The position numbers and the translations under genes were made by a program. DNA of 64,000 bases from Actinomadura macra NBRC 14102 (lineage in GTDB: Bacteria > Actinomycetota > Actinomycetes > Streptosporangiales > Streptosporangiaceae), in the NCBI RefSeq assembly GCF_001552215.1, contig NZ_BCQT01000005.1:1-64000 (forward strand). Direction: 5' to 3'. The notes beneath the pieces are model-generated. The model ran no database searches and was not told where the DNA came from. It saw only the letters and a list, made by a program, of their open reading frames with translations. This document shows positions 35,861 through 45,900 of the stretch, in pieces. Position 1 is the first letter of the stretch, and each line of letters begins with the position of its first letter.

Positions 35861-38490
35861 CCGGTGTTCTGGAGGCCGGCTGCTACTCCGTTGACTGAGA
35901 GGAGTAGGAGGGCTTCCAGGTGGTCGCGTTCGGTCTCGTCCGTCACGCCGGAGCGTAGGGCGGTCAGGGCTCGTAGCTGGAGGAGGGAGAGGGCGTCCAC
36001 GTAGGGGTTGCGGAGTTCCACGGCGAGGGAGAGGACGCGACGGTTCTCCAGGAGGCGGTCGTGGCCCGTGACGGCCAGGACGAGGGAGCGGGTGCGGTCG
36101 TACTCGGCGAGGACGCTGTCGGACAGCTCGGGGCGTTCGCCCAGGGCCAGGTAGCGTTCGGCGATGGCGCGGTCGGACTTGGCTAGGCTCATCTCGGCGT
36201 TGTCGAGGAGGGTGTTGAACAGCGGCCAGGTCTCGTAGGCGCGGCGTAGCTCGGTCAGGTCCTTGCCGTCGTCGGAGACGGCGGCGAGGCCGCTTCCCAG
36301 GCCGTACCAGCCGGGGAGGTTGACGCGGGTCTGGGTCCAGGCGAACACCCAGGGGATGGCGCGCAGGTCCTCCAGGCCGCGCGCGGCCTTGCGGCGGGCC
36401 GGACGGGAGCCGATGCGCAGTTCGGCGATCTCTTCCAGGGGGCTGACCCGGGCGAACCAGGCGGCGAAGCCGTCGGATTCGATGAGGGCGCGGAAGGCGG
36501 CCTTCGCCGCCTCGCCGATCTTGTCCGCGAGGGGACGGAAGCGTGCGGCGGCCTTGCGGGCGCGGTCCTGGACGGGGCCGGTGGAGGCGAGCAGGACGGC
36601 GCTGGTGACCTGCTCGACGTGCCGGCGGGCGATCTCGGGGTGGCCGTAGCGGGCGAAGATGACCTCGCCCTGTTCGGTGACCTTGAAGCGGCCCGCGACC
36701 GAGCCGGGGGCCTGCGCGAGGATCGCGCGGTTGGCGGGGCCGCCGCCGCGGCCGAGGGAGCCGCCGCGCCCGTGGAAGAGGGTCAGCTTGATGTCGTGGT
36801 GCGCGGCCCACGAGGCGAGGGCCTCTTGCGTGTCGTACAGGCGCAAGGTGGCGCTGGCCGGGCCGAGCTGCTTGGCGGAGTCGGAGTAGCCGAGCATGAC
36901 CTCCAGGCGGCGGCCGGTGTCGTCCAGGCGGCGCTGGACGGCCGGGATCTCCAGCATCCCTTCGAGGACGTGCGGGGCATGTTCCAGGTCCTCGCCGGTC
37001 TCGAACAGGGGGATGACGTCCAGGACGGGTGCGCCGTCGCCGAGGGAGGCCGCCAGGGCGTGCACGTTGGCGATGTCGTCGGCGGAGCGGGTGAAGGAGA
37101 CGATGTAGCGGTGGCAGGCCCGGACGCCGAAGCGCCGCTGGATCCAGGCGACGACGCGGAGGGTTTCGAGGATCTCCTGGGTCGTTTCGCTGTGCTCGGT
37201 GTCCAGTTCGGCCAGGGCCTTGGCGTGCAGGTCCGAGTGCTGGCGGATCTCCAGTTCGGCGAGGTGGAAGCCGAACGTCTCGACCTGCCAGATGAGTTGC
37301 TGGACGCGTCCGTACGCCTGGCGGACGGCGCCGGCCTCCGCGAGGGACTCCTGGACGGTGCGCAGGTCGGTCAGCAGTTCGTCCGGGGAGGCGTACGCCA
37401 GGTCGGCGTCGCGCTCGCGGGTCGCGGCGATCCGGGTGGCGGCGAGCAGGAGGAGCTGGCGGTGCGGTTCGCCCGGTGACCGCTTGGCCAGCTCACCGAT
37501 GCGGTCGGGCTGGGCGGTGCGGGCGGCGGCGAGGGCGTCGCGCAGGGCGGACGAGGCGGGAGTCGTGCTCTCGTGGACGGTCAGCTCCCGCCCGATCCGG
37601 GCGCAGGTCGTCTCCAGGGCGCGCAGCACGTGGTCGGCCTGGATCATGATCGCGTCGCGGGTGACCTGCGCGGTGACGTAGGGATTGCCGTCCCGGTCAC
37701 CGCCGATCCAGCTCCCGAACCGCAGGTAGGGGCGGGCCTTCGGCGGGCGGGTGCCGGTGTCGTCGCCGTCCAGCGCGCGGTCCAGGGCACGGTAGATGTG
37801 CGGGACGACCCGGAAGATCGTCTCGTCGAACGCGGCCATCGCGGTGCGGACCTCGTCCAGGGGGTCCATCTGGGCGTCGCGGCGCAGGGCCGTCCGCCAC
37901 AGCAGGTCGATCTCCTCGCGGAGGCACCGCTCGATCTCCTCGCGCTCGCCCGCGCCGGGCTCCGCGTCCAGGTCGGCGAGCAGGTCGCTGATCCGCTGGA
38001 TGGCGGTGACGACGGCGCGGCGGCGGGCCTCGGTGGGGTGCGCGGTGAAGACGGGCCGGAACTCCAGGCCCTCGATGACGTCGTCGAGCCGCCCGTCGCC
38101 GTCCGGACCGTCCACCGAGGCGCGGACCTCCGCCACGGCCTCGGCGACCGAGCCGGGGACGGTGCCGCCGGTGTCACGTTCCCGCAAGGTCCGGATGCGG
38201 TGGTGTTCCTCGGCGAGGTTCGTCAGGTGGAAGTACACGGTGAACGCCCGCGCGACCTGGCCGGCACGTTCCAGGCTCCAGCCGTCGACGAGCGCGGCGA
38301 CCTCCTCGATGCCCGTCTCGCCCCGGCGCGCGGCGATCACCGCGCGGCGGAGCCGCTCGACGTCGTCCAGCAGTTCCTTGCCGCCGTACTCCACCAGTCC
38401 GTCGCCGAGCATCGCGCCCAGCAGGCGCACGTCGCGGCGGAGCGGTTCGGGCATGTCCTGCCGGAAGGTGTCACGCGTCTTCGTAGCCAC
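35857..38490 (-). CDS. ppc: phosphoenolpyruvate carboxylase
   Basis: A full-length enzyme of about 877 residues. Signature blocks are FTAHPTEARRRAVVTAI with the catalytic His, LGYSDSAKQLGPASATLRLY, the glycine loop FHGRGGSLGRGGGPANRAIL, and the carboxyl terminus GLQNTG. It makes oxaloacetate from PEP and bicarbonate to refill the TCA cycle. The start is uncertain: GTG at 38490 and ATG at 38454 are in frame, and a TTG at 38514 is less likely. It diverges from the carboxylase beta gene across about 90 bases. Confidence 0.93.
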   Translation of the reverse strand: MATKTRDTFRQDMPEPLRRDVRLLGAMLGDGLVEYGGKELLDDVERLRRAVIAARRGETGIEEVAALVDGWSLERAGQVARAFTVYFHLTNLAEEHHRIRTLRERDTGGTVPGSVAEAVAEVRASVDGPDGDGRLDDVIEGLEFRPVFTAHPTEARRRAVVTAIQRISDLLADLDAEPGAGEREEIERCLREEIDLLWRTALRRDAQMDPLDEVRTAMAAFDETIFRVVPHIYRALDRALDGDDTGTRPPKARPYLRFGSWIGGDRDGNPYVTAQVTRDAIMIQADHVLRALETTCARIGRELTVHESTTPASSALRDALAAARTAQPDRIGELAKRSPGEPHRQLLLLAATRIAATRERDADLAYASPDELLTDLRTVQESLAEAGAVRQAYGRVQQLIWQVETFGFHLAELEIRQHSDLHAKALAELDTEHSETTQEILETLRVVAWIQRRFGVRACHRYIVSFTRSADDIANVHALAASLGDGAPVLDVIPLFETGEDLEHAPHVLEGMLEIPAVQRRLDDTGRRLEVMLGYSDSAKQLGPASATLRLYDTQEALASWAAHHDIKLTLFHGRGGSLGRGGGPANRAILAQAPGSVAGRFKVTEQGEVIFARYGHPEIARRHVEQVTSAVLLASTGPVQDRARKAAARFRPLADKIGEAAKAAFRALIESDGFAAWFARVSPLEEIAELRIGSRPARRKAARGLEDLRAIPWVFAWTQTRVNLPGWYGLGSGLAAVSDDGKDLTELRRAYETWPLFNTLLDNAEMSLAKSDRAIAERYLALGERPELSDSVLAEYDRTRSLVLAVTGHDRLLENRRVLSLAVELRNPYVDALSLLQLRALTALRSGVTDETERDHLEALLLLSVNGVAAGLQNTG

Positions 38491-38565
38491 GCGCCCAGCG
38501 TAGTGAGCAGGCAACCGTGCCGGTCAGGGCGGACCCCGGCCGCGTGTCCGCCATCAGCGGGCGGT

Positions 38566-38571
38566 TACCCT
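38566..38571 (+). promoter_or_regulatory. candidate -10 box for a leaderless pccB transcript
   Basis: TACCCT lies seven bases before the ATG at 38579, with no ribosome site between. This is a third example in the window of the leaderless layout. Confidence 0.4.
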
Positions 38572-38578
38572 GACCCGC

Positions 38579-40171
38579 ATGGCGATGGAAGCCCCTGAGC
38601 CCGCCGTGGACTACGACGTCCACACCACGGCGGGAAAGATCGCGGACCTGGAGCGGCGCCGGTACGAGGCCGTGCACGCCGGATCCGCCCGCGCGGTCGA
38701 GAAGCAGCACGCCAAGGGCAAGATGACGGCCCGGGAGCGGATCGACGCGCTGCTGGACCCCGGCTCGTTCGTCGAGTTCGACGAGCTGGCGCGGCACCGC
38801 TCCACCAACTTCGGGATGGAGAAGAGCCGCCCGTACGGCGACGGCGTGGTCACCGGCCACGGCACGGTCGACGGGCGTCCGGTCGCGGTGTTCAGCCAGG
38901 ACTTCACCGTCTCGGGGGGCTCGCTCGGCGAGGTCTTCGGCGAGAAGATCTGCAAGGTCATGGACCACGCACTGAAGACCGGCTGCCCGGTCGTCGGCAT
39001 CAACGACTCCGGCGGCGCACGGATCCAGGAGGGCGTGGTCGCGCTCGGCCTGTACGCCGAGATCTTCAAGCGCAACGTGCACGCGTCCGGTGTGATCCCG
39101 CAGATCTCCCTGGTCATGGGGCCCTGCGCGGGCGGCGCCGTGTACTCCCCGGCGATCACCGACTTCATCGTCATGGTCGACCAGACGTCCCACATGTTCA
39201 TCACCGGGCCGGACGTCATCAAGACGGTCACCGGCGAGGAGGTGACCATGGAGGAACTGGGCGGCGCGCACTCGCACAACTCCAAGTCCGGCGTGGCCCA
39301 CTACCAGGGCTCGGACGAGGACGACGCGATCGAGTACGTCAAGGCGCTGCTGTCGTACCTGCCGTCCAACAACCTGTCCGACGCGCCCGCGTTCGGCACG
39401 CCGGCGGACCCGTCCGAGCTGGACGAGGAGCTCGACTCCCTCATCCCCGACTCGCCGAACCAGCCGTACGACATGCACACCGCCATCGAGCACGTGCTGG
39501 ACGACGGCGAGTTCCTGGAGGTCCAGGAGCAGTTCGCGCCCAACATCATCGTCGGGTTCGGGCGGGTCGAGGGCCATTCGGTCGGTGTCGTGGCGAACCA
39601 GCCGATGCAGTACGCCGGGACGCTCGACATCGACGCGTCCGAGAAGGCCGCCCGGTTCGTCCGGACCTGCGACGCCTTCAACGTCCCCGTGCTGACCTTC
39701 GTGGACGTGCCCGGCTTCCTGCCCGGCACCGACCAGGAGTGGAACGGGATCATCCGGCGCGGCGCGAAACTCCTGTACGCCTACGCGGAGGCGACCGTCC
39801 CGCTCGTCACCGTGATCACACGGAAGGCGTACGGCGGCGCGTACGACGTCATGGGCTCCAAGCACCTCGGCGCCGACATCAACCTGGCGTGGCCGACCGC
39901 GCAGATCGCGGTGATGGGCGCGCAGGGCGCCGTCAACATCCTGTACCGGCGCGAGCTCGCCGCCGCGGACGACGCCGACGCCCGCCGCGCCGAACTGATC
40001 ACCGAGTACGAGGACACCCTCGCCAACCCCTACATCGCGGCCGAGCGCGGCTACATCGACAACGTGATCAAGCCGTCCGAGACACGCGGCCAGATCGTCC
40101 GGGCGCTGCGGGCGCTGCGGGAGAAGCGCACGACCCTGCCACCCAAGAAGCATGGGAACATCCCGCTCTGA
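38579..40171 (+). CDS. pccB: acyl-CoA carboxylase carboxyltransferase (beta) subunit
   Basis: A 530-residue carboxyltransferase. The N-terminal crotonase half has [24 protein letters not shown] and [17 protein letters not shown], and the C-terminal half has [28 protein letters not shown] and [20 protein letters not shown]. These are the two oxyanion regions of the propionyl/acetyl-CoA carboxylase beta family. It moves carboxylate from carboxybiotin to an acyl-CoA for fatty-acid or polyketide precursors. The epsilon subunit follows after 25 bases; the alpha subunit is 23 kb away at 63683. Acyl preference cannot be fixed by eye. Confidence 0.92.
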   Translation: MAMEAPEPAVDYDVHTTAGKIADLERRRYEAVHAGSARAVEKQHAKGKMTARERIDALLDPGSFVEFDELARHRSTNFGMEKSRPYGDGVVTGHGTVDGRPVAVFSQDFTVSGGSLGEVFGEKICKVMDHALKTGCPVVGINDSGGARIQEGVVALGLYAEIFKRNVHASGVIPQISLVMGPCAGGAVYSPAITDFIVMVDQTSHMFITGPDVIKTVTGEEVTMEELGGAHSHNSKSGVAHYQGSDEDDAIEYVKALLSYLPSNNLSDAPAFGTPADPSELDEELDSLIPDSPNQPYDMHTAIEHVLDDGEFLEVQEQFAPNIIVGFGRVEGHSVGVVANQPMQYAGTLDIDASEKAARFVRTCDAFNVPVLTFVDVPGFLPGTDQEWNGIIRRGAKLLYAYAEATVPLVTVITRKAYGGAYDVMGSKHLGADINLAWPTAQIAVMGAQGAVNILYRRELAAADDADARRAELITEYEDTLANPYIAAERGYIDNVIKPSETRGQIVRALRALREKRTTLPPKKHGNIPL

Positions 40172-40196
40172 CCGGGCCCTCCCAGGAGGAACGCTG

Positions 40197-40436
40197 GTGA
40201 CCGAGAAGAAGCCATTCCTTGAGGTCGTGCGGGGCGACCCGGCGCCCGAGGAGATCGCGGCGCTCGTCGCGGTGCTGACCGCGCGGGCCCGCGCGGCCGC
40301 CGCGGCCCGCGAGGGCGCCGACACGCCGAGAACGTCGCGGTGGGCCGACCGCTCCCGGCTCGTCCGGCACGCCGCGTCGGACACGATCCGCCCGCGCGGA
40401 CCCGGCGCCTGGCGCGCCGGTGGCCTCCCCCGCTGA
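40197..40436 (+). CDS. acyl-CoA carboxylase epsilon subunit
   Basis: A 79-residue protein starting at GTG 40197 with AGGAGGA upstream. FLEVVRGDPAPEEIAALVAVLTARA is the conserved N-terminal motif of actinobacterial carboxylase epsilon subunits, and the tail SRWADRSRLVRHA...GPGAWRAGGLPR is the usual basic, Trp-containing end. The subunit binds and stimulates the alpha/beta complex. It is co-transcribed with the beta gene. Confidence 0.88.
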   Translation: MTEKKPFLEVVRGDPAPEEIAALVAVLTARARAAAAAREGADTPRTSRWADRSRLVRHAASDTIRPRGPGAWRAGGLPR

Positions 40437-40539
40437 CCTGCTCAGGGCACCGCCGAGGGGTGCCAGAGGGACGCACCGAGGGACATCTAACCGTGGTTCG
40501 CGCCCAGCAGAGGGCTCTGCACGAATAAGGTGAAAGGCC

Positions 40540-41601
40540 ATGGCCACCTCGGAGTTCGTCCCACAGCCCGCGCGATACGCCATATTCGTCGACGCGGGAT
40601 ACCTTTACGCGGCTTCTGGGGCGCTGCTGCTGGGCTGTGGTTCCCGGCGGGAGTACCGTGTCGCCGCCGAAAAGCTGATCAAGGCGCTGACCAGCCACGC
40701 GGACGACCAATTGCTCGGTGAGCTGCTCCGCGTCTACTGGTTCGACGCGGCGCCCAAGCGGCAGCCGACGGTGGACCAGCGTGTGATCGCCAACCTGCCG
40801 CTGGTGAAACTGCGGCTGGGGAACCTGAACGCGCAGGGCCAGCAGAAGGGCGTGGACGCCCAACTGCGCGCCGATCTTGAGGCCCTCGCCCGGCACCGCG
40901 CGATCACCGACGCGGTGCTGCTGGCCGGCGACGAGGACATGCTGCCCGCCGTCGAGGCCGCGCAACGGTACGGCGTCCGCGTGCACCTGTGGGGGGTGGA
41001 GCCGACGCACGGCTCCAACCAGGCCGAATGGCTGGTCTGGGAGTCCGACACGGTCGAGGTGCTGCCCGCCGACTTCCTGCGCCCCTACTTCACCAAGGCC
41101 AAGGTGCTGCCCGTCCCCGCTCCGGGCACCGCCGCCGCCGTCCGCGACGCCGCCGCCGCGCACCGGGCGAGTCCTGTCCCGTCCCCGTCGCAGGTGTTCG
41201 CGGGCAAGCCGCCGGTCAAGCCGACGCCGGCGCCCGCCACCGTCCGCACCGCCGTCCCCGTCGGCGGCGGGCAGGTCACGCCCGCGACCGTGGCCGCCTC
41301 GATGAACTCCGCGGCGGCCGCCACCTCCGACGGCAAGCTCGGCCCCGACCGCAACCACATGCTGGAGATCGGCGAGCACGTCGCCCAAAAGTGGATCTTC
41401 GAGCGGGGCCGGGACAACATCCGCGACCTGCTGCCCGGACCGATACTGCCGCCGGTGATCGACAAGGAGCTGCTGATCGAGGCCGAGAAGGAGCTCGGCG
41501 GCTCACTGCGCCCCTACCAGGAGGCCCGAACCTGGCTGCGGGACGGCTTCTGGGAGCGCGTCTACCGCGAGTTCGGCATCGGCATCGGCAAGTCCGACTG
41601 A
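40540..41601 (+). CDS. NYN-domain (PIN-like) putative ribonuclease
   Basis: A 353-residue protein. The N-terminal 180 residues form a NYN/LabA-type PIN-like nuclease with acidic residues in IFVDAGYLYA, KGVDAQLRADL and LLAGDEDMLPAVE. A Pro/Ala-rich linker (about 195-265) leads to a C-terminal helical domain (ILEIGEHVAQKWIFERGR-like, then RPYQEARTWLRDGFWERVYREFG) typical of the actinobacterial members. The family is believed to cut RNA; the substrate is unknown. AAGGTGAAAGG precedes the ATG. It is 100 bases downstream of the epsilon gene. Confidence 0.8.
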   Translation: MATSEFVPQPARYAIFVDAGYLYAASGALLLGCGSRREYRVAAEKLIKALTSHADDQLLGELLRVYWFDAAPKRQPTVDQRVIANLPLVKLRLGNLNAQGQQKGVDAQLRADLEALARHRAITDAVLLAGDEDMLPAVEAAQRYGVRVHLWGVEPTHGSNQAEWLVWESDTVEVLPADFLRPYFTKAKVLPVPAPGTAAAVRDAAAAHRASPVPSPSQVFAGKPPVKPTPAPATVRTAVPVGGGQVTPATVAASMNSAAAATSDGKLGPDRNHMLEIGEHVAQKWIFERGRDNIRDLLPGPILPPVIDKELLIEAEKELGGSLRPYQEARTWLRDGFWERVYREFGIGIGKSD

Positions 41602-41724
41602 CCGCACGGGCGCGCTCGGCGCCGCACCTGCCCCAGGTCTAGTGCGTTGACACGTTTTGCAATGCCGCGGACACGTGGAGTCGACTGTCGGTACAGTCCC
41701 CGCCGTGATGGGGGGAGACCGCGC

Positions 41725-42951
41725 ATGCGACCTCGTGGACGACGGGCAGGTGCCACCGCGATCCCGCTCGCCCTGGCCCTGACGCTGACCGGGTGCGAGT
41801 CGCCCGTCCCGTTCCACCCGCCCGGGGAGGGATCCGCGGACGAGCCGGTGGCGGGGCTGGGCGGGGCCGCACCCTACTTCAGCCCGCGCCCGCCCGCCGG
41901 AGCGGCGCCCTCGCTGAACCCGCAGGTGCCCGCGCCGCCACCGGGCGGCGGCGAACCGACGGTGACGCCGGCGGACGGGCCCGTCTACGCCGCGACGGGG
42001 GCGGGAATGATCGCGCCGGTGGCACGGGGCATACCCGCGCGGCTGTACGTCGCGAACGGGCGGGTCATCGACGTCATCGACCCGCGAACGGCGCGGGTCG
42101 TGCGCCGGCTCAGCACGGGACCGGCGGCGTCCCGGGTCGTCCCGTCCTGGGACCTGCGGCGGCTGTGGGCGGCCGACCCCCTGCACGGGACACTCGTACC
42201 GGTCGGCCCGCGCAGCGGCCGGCGGGGGCGCCCGCTCGGCGTCACCGGCCCGGAGGGGCTCTACTTCACCCCGGACGGGCGGGACGCGCTGCTCCTCGCC
42301 GGCCGGGAGCGCCGCCTCGACGTCCGCGACCCGCGTACGATGCTGCCCCGCGCGTCGGTGCCGCTACCGTGCGCCGCGGAACACGCCGACTTCTCCCCCG
42401 ACGGGGCGTTCCTGGTGGCGAGCTGCGGCCCGGCCGGGCGGCTCGTCCGCGTGGACGTGGCGAGACGACGCGTCGCCGGAACGCTCCGGCTGCCCCGGGG
42501 CTCCCGTCCCGGTGACCTGCGGCTGTCGCCCGACGGCACCGTGTTCTTCGTGGCCGACCCGGTCCGGGGCGGAGTGTGGGTCGTGAACGCGCGGCGCTCC
42601 GCCCGGCCCGGCTTCGTGCCGACCTCGCCGGGGGCGCGGGGCCTCGCGATCAGCAGGGACGCGCGCCGCCTGTTCGTCGTGGGCGGCGGCACGGTGGCCA
42701 CCGTCGCGTTCGGCGCGCGCCGGGTCACCGAGCACTGGCCGCTGCCGCGCGGCGGATCGCCGGTTCCCGGCGGCGTCTCCTCCGATGGGACGGCGCTGTG
42801 GCTGGCCGACGCCGCCGGGATGGTCTACGCCCTGTCCACCCGAACCGGCCGCGTCCTCCGCAAGGTGTGGGTGGGCGGCCATCCGTCCGGACTGATCGTC
42901 CACCCCCAGCCAGGCCGCTACTCCCTGGGCGGCACTGGGCTGTACAGATAG
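41725..42951 (+). CDS. beta-propeller lipoprotein
   Basis: A 408-residue lipoprotein. Signal: basic MRPRGRRAGA, hydrophobic core, lipobox LTGC near residue 24. After a Pro/Gly-rich linker (about 30-90) comes a YVTN/lactonase-like seven-bladed propeller with repeating units such as RLYVANGRVIDVIDPRTARV, LRRLWAADPLHGTLVPV, GLYFTPDGRDALLLAG, DFSPDGAFLVASCG and LRLSPDGTVFFVADP. GGGGGAG lies seven bases before the ATG at 41725. Role unknown; such proteins often help envelope assembly or sensing. It is convergent with the Tad regulator gene; a family A repeat lies between. Confidence 0.78.
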   Translation: MRPRGRRAGATAIPLALALTLTGCESPVPFHPPGEGSADEPVAGLGGAAPYFSPRPPAGAAPSLNPQVPAPPPGGGEPTVTPADGPVYAATGAGMIAPVARGIPARLYVANGRVIDVIDPRTARVVRRLSTGPAASRVVPSWDLRRLWAADPLHGTLVPVGPRSGRRGRPLGVTGPEGLYFTPDGRDALLLAGRERRLDVRDPRTMLPRASVPLPCAAEHADFSPDGAFLVASCGPAGRLVRVDVARRRVAGTLRLPRGSRPGDLRLSPDGTVFFVADPVRGGVWVVNARRSARPGFVPTSPGARGLAISRDARRLFVVGGGTVATVAFGARRVTEHWPLPRGGSPVPGGVSSDGTALWLADAAGMVYALSTRTGRVLRKVWVGGHPSGLIVHPQPGRYSLGGTGLYR

Positions 42952-42970
42952 TCATCCCGGCTGTGTCTAC

Positions 42971-42995
42971 TGCAATCCCGGCCCAAGGGGGCTCG
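42971..42995. repeat. partial family A repeat between convergent genes
   Basis: TGCAATCCCGGCCCAAGG followed by GGGCTCG matches the first 25 bases of the copies at 2572 and 32527, but the hairpin part is missing. It fills the 46-base space between two converging stop codons. Confidence 0.6.
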
Positions 42996-42997
42996 GG

Positions 42998-45900
42998 TCA
43001 GCGGGAACCTACCTGGTGCCAGTCGGGGAGAAGTTCCTCCATCAGGGTCTCTGTCTCGGGCTGGAGTTGGTCGAGCAGGGGGTCGCGGGCGATGCGGCTT
43101 CGCAGCTCGCTTGCCACCACCTGGACCTGCGCCAGGTCGCCGGTCGCGTGGGTGGCGCGGAGCAGGTCGCGCCAGAGGCCCTCGTCCTCGGGTGCCAGCC
43201 GCAGCCCGGCGCGAGCGGCACCGACCGCGCCACGGGCGTCGCCCTCGTCCAGCCGCACCACGACGAGCCGGTGCGCGACGTCCACGACCCGTGCCGCCGC
43301 CTCGTACTCCAGTTCGTGCGAGGCGAGCCACGCGTAGTGGCCGCGCGGCCGGTCGGCCAGCAGCGGGCCGCGGACCAGGTCCAGCGCGTAGGACAGGTAG
43401 GCCGCCTCGGACGCGGGCTCGGCCGCCGACCGCCAGATCAGCCACCGGAACGCCGCGAGGTCGACCCGCACCTCCGAGCCGAGCTTGATCCGGCCCCGGT
43501 CGTCGTAGTACAGGTTCGGGCGGCCGCGTGCGTCCCGGCCGAGCCAGTCCGACACGCGCGCCACGCAGGCGTCGCGGACGCCCGCCGTCACGCCGCGGGG
43601 CCAGATCGCGCCGCCGAGCACCGTCGGGTGCACGCCGTTCGGGTGGGCCGCGAGGTAGACCAGCACCTCGGTGCACAGCGCGCGGCGGCCCTCGTCCATC
43701 GGGCCGGGCGCCTCGACCTCGATCGGGCCGAGCAGCCGGATGTCGGCGGACGACTGCTGCGCGGTCGGTGGCTCGGCGCTGACCGCCGACTCGGGCAGCG
43801 GCACCGGATCGAGCCGGCCCGCCGTCCGGAACAGCTCGAACACGCCGCGGTACTGCGGTTCACCGACGAGCTGCGCGTCCACCTGGAAGCCCAGTACACC
43901 GGCGTGCAGCCGTCCCTCGTCGTCGACCTCCCACGTCCAGGTGGCGCCCTGCACCTCACCGGGGGCGAGGTAGCCCGCCGCCATCCGGGTGCCGGTGCGC
44001 GCCAGCGCGACCAGCCGGTCGGCCTCCTGTTCGGACGGCCGGTCCGCCATGATCAGGTAGTGCGGCATCCACGCCTCGCCGAACACGCCCCGGCAGCGGC
44101 CGGTGAGCACGGAGTCGACGCCGGAGGCGGCGAGGGCCTGGCGCACCTCCTCGCTGCGCCCCTCCAGCTCCGGCAGCGCGTCCGCGAGCGTCGGGACGGC
44201 CCGGATCCGGTCGGGCGCGATCTCCGCGAGCCCCTCGCCGAACTCGGCGCCGAACCCGACGAGCGTGATCCGCATGTGGTCGGACCAGCGGTTGGTGGCC
44301 AGCTCCAGCGCTATCGCGGCGAGCGCGGCGCGGCGGGTGTCCGCGGGGCCGCGCAGCGCGATCAGGCCGTGCGCGGCCTCCAGGTCGACCAGGATCCGGC
44401 CGTTGTCGTTCGTGCCGATGGACACGAGCCCGGGGTAGGGGGCGAGGACGTCGCCCGTGCCGAGGGCGGGGTCGGACGCCTCGATGCCGTCCAGTGCGTC
44501 GGCGTGGAGCCGCCACACCTGGCCGTCGTCGAACGCCTGCCAGGGCGCGGGCGGGTTCCGGTCGGCGGGGGCGATCCACAGGTCGAGGCTCTCGCGGCCG
44601 AGATGCACCCCGTAGATGGTGGGCAGCGCCCGGCCGCCGGCGGCCATGGACTTCGACAGGTGCCGCAGCCCGAGGTCGAGGAGGCGGGCGGCGTCGTCGT
44701 CGGCGCCGAGCCGCAGCGCCCGTTCGGTCTCGGCCGCCTCGCCCTCCGGCCGGACGATCATGTGCCCGAACGCACGGTTCCACATCTGGGCGCGGCGGCG
44801 GCGCCCGAGCACGGTGAGCAGCCCGGCGGCGAGCAGCGATGCCGCCGCGAGCCCGTGCTGCCAGCCGAAGTCGAACGGGAGGGCCTGTTCCTCGTCGGCG
44901 GTGTCGCGGCCGGGCACGGAGGCGCCGCCGTCCTTCGCGCCGCCGTTCATCTCGCCGGACGGCCCGTTGGAGCCGCCGCGTGCGGGCGGGTGCGCGGGCT
45001 CCTGCTTGTTCGGCGGGGCCTCGTGCTGGGACTGCTGCGGCGCCGGGACCTGCGGCGCGGGAGTGTGGGGCGCCGGCGTCCGCGGGGCGGGCGACTGGGG
45101 CGCCGGGGTCTGGGAGGCGGGTGGCCGTTCCGGCGAAGGCGCGGGCTTGGACGGTGCCGGCTTGGACGGGGCGGGTTGGGAGGGTGCCGGTGCCGAGGGA
45201 GCGGGCTGCGCAGGTCCCGGCTGGGCGGGACCGGGTTTGGTGGGCGCCGGCCTCGAAGGGGCGGGGTCCCGGTCGGGGACGGCGTGCCCGTAGCGGTAGT
45301 ACTCGTCGAGGTCCTTGACGGGCACGACCTTCGCGCCCTTGGCGTCCGCGGGCATTTCCAGGACCCAGCCGGGGCGGATCAGGCTGGCGATGCTGAGCTT
45401 GCTGCCGTCGGGCTGTACCCGGCCCTTGTTGAGGGAGTGGATCTCCTTGTAGCGGCGCCCGTCCCCGAGGCACTTCTCGGCGATCTCCCACAGGCTCTCG
45501 TGGTGGCGGCCTTCCGGCGGCTGCACCCGGTAGATCTTGGTGGTGCGTCCCTTCTCCGCCGGGCTCGCGGTAAGCGGCTCGGTCGCGGTGTCGGGCACCG
45601 CGACGGAGGGGTTCACCGGCGCGTCCTGGACCCGGACGAACTGCTGCGAGTGCACCATGGGCTGCGCCTGCGCCTGGACGGGCCGGTGCTGCGACAGCTT
45701 GCCGCCCGAGAGCGCCGGCATGATCACGGACGTGGCGGTGAACAGCAGCAACGCCGTGACGACGAGCCGGTGGACGAGCGACTGCGTGCCGCCCGCGAGC
45801 GGCACCCGCGCGGGCACCCCGACACCGCGGATCCCCGCGTACACCTCGACGATCACGCAGAGCGTGAGCTGCACCCAGGCGAGCCACACCAGCGCGACCA

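Noticed and set aside
34760..36811. Long open minus-strand frame running through ppc, the hydratase and the gap into birA
   Set aside because: It is an artefact of high GC; only the last 286 codons (birA, from 34759) match a protein family, and the rest is antisense to clear genes.
44940..45290. Short repeated units resembling a repeat array
   Set aside because: They encode a Pro/Ala/Lys linker in the LysM/BTAD protein; units are irregular, with no spacers of constant length, so not CRISPR.
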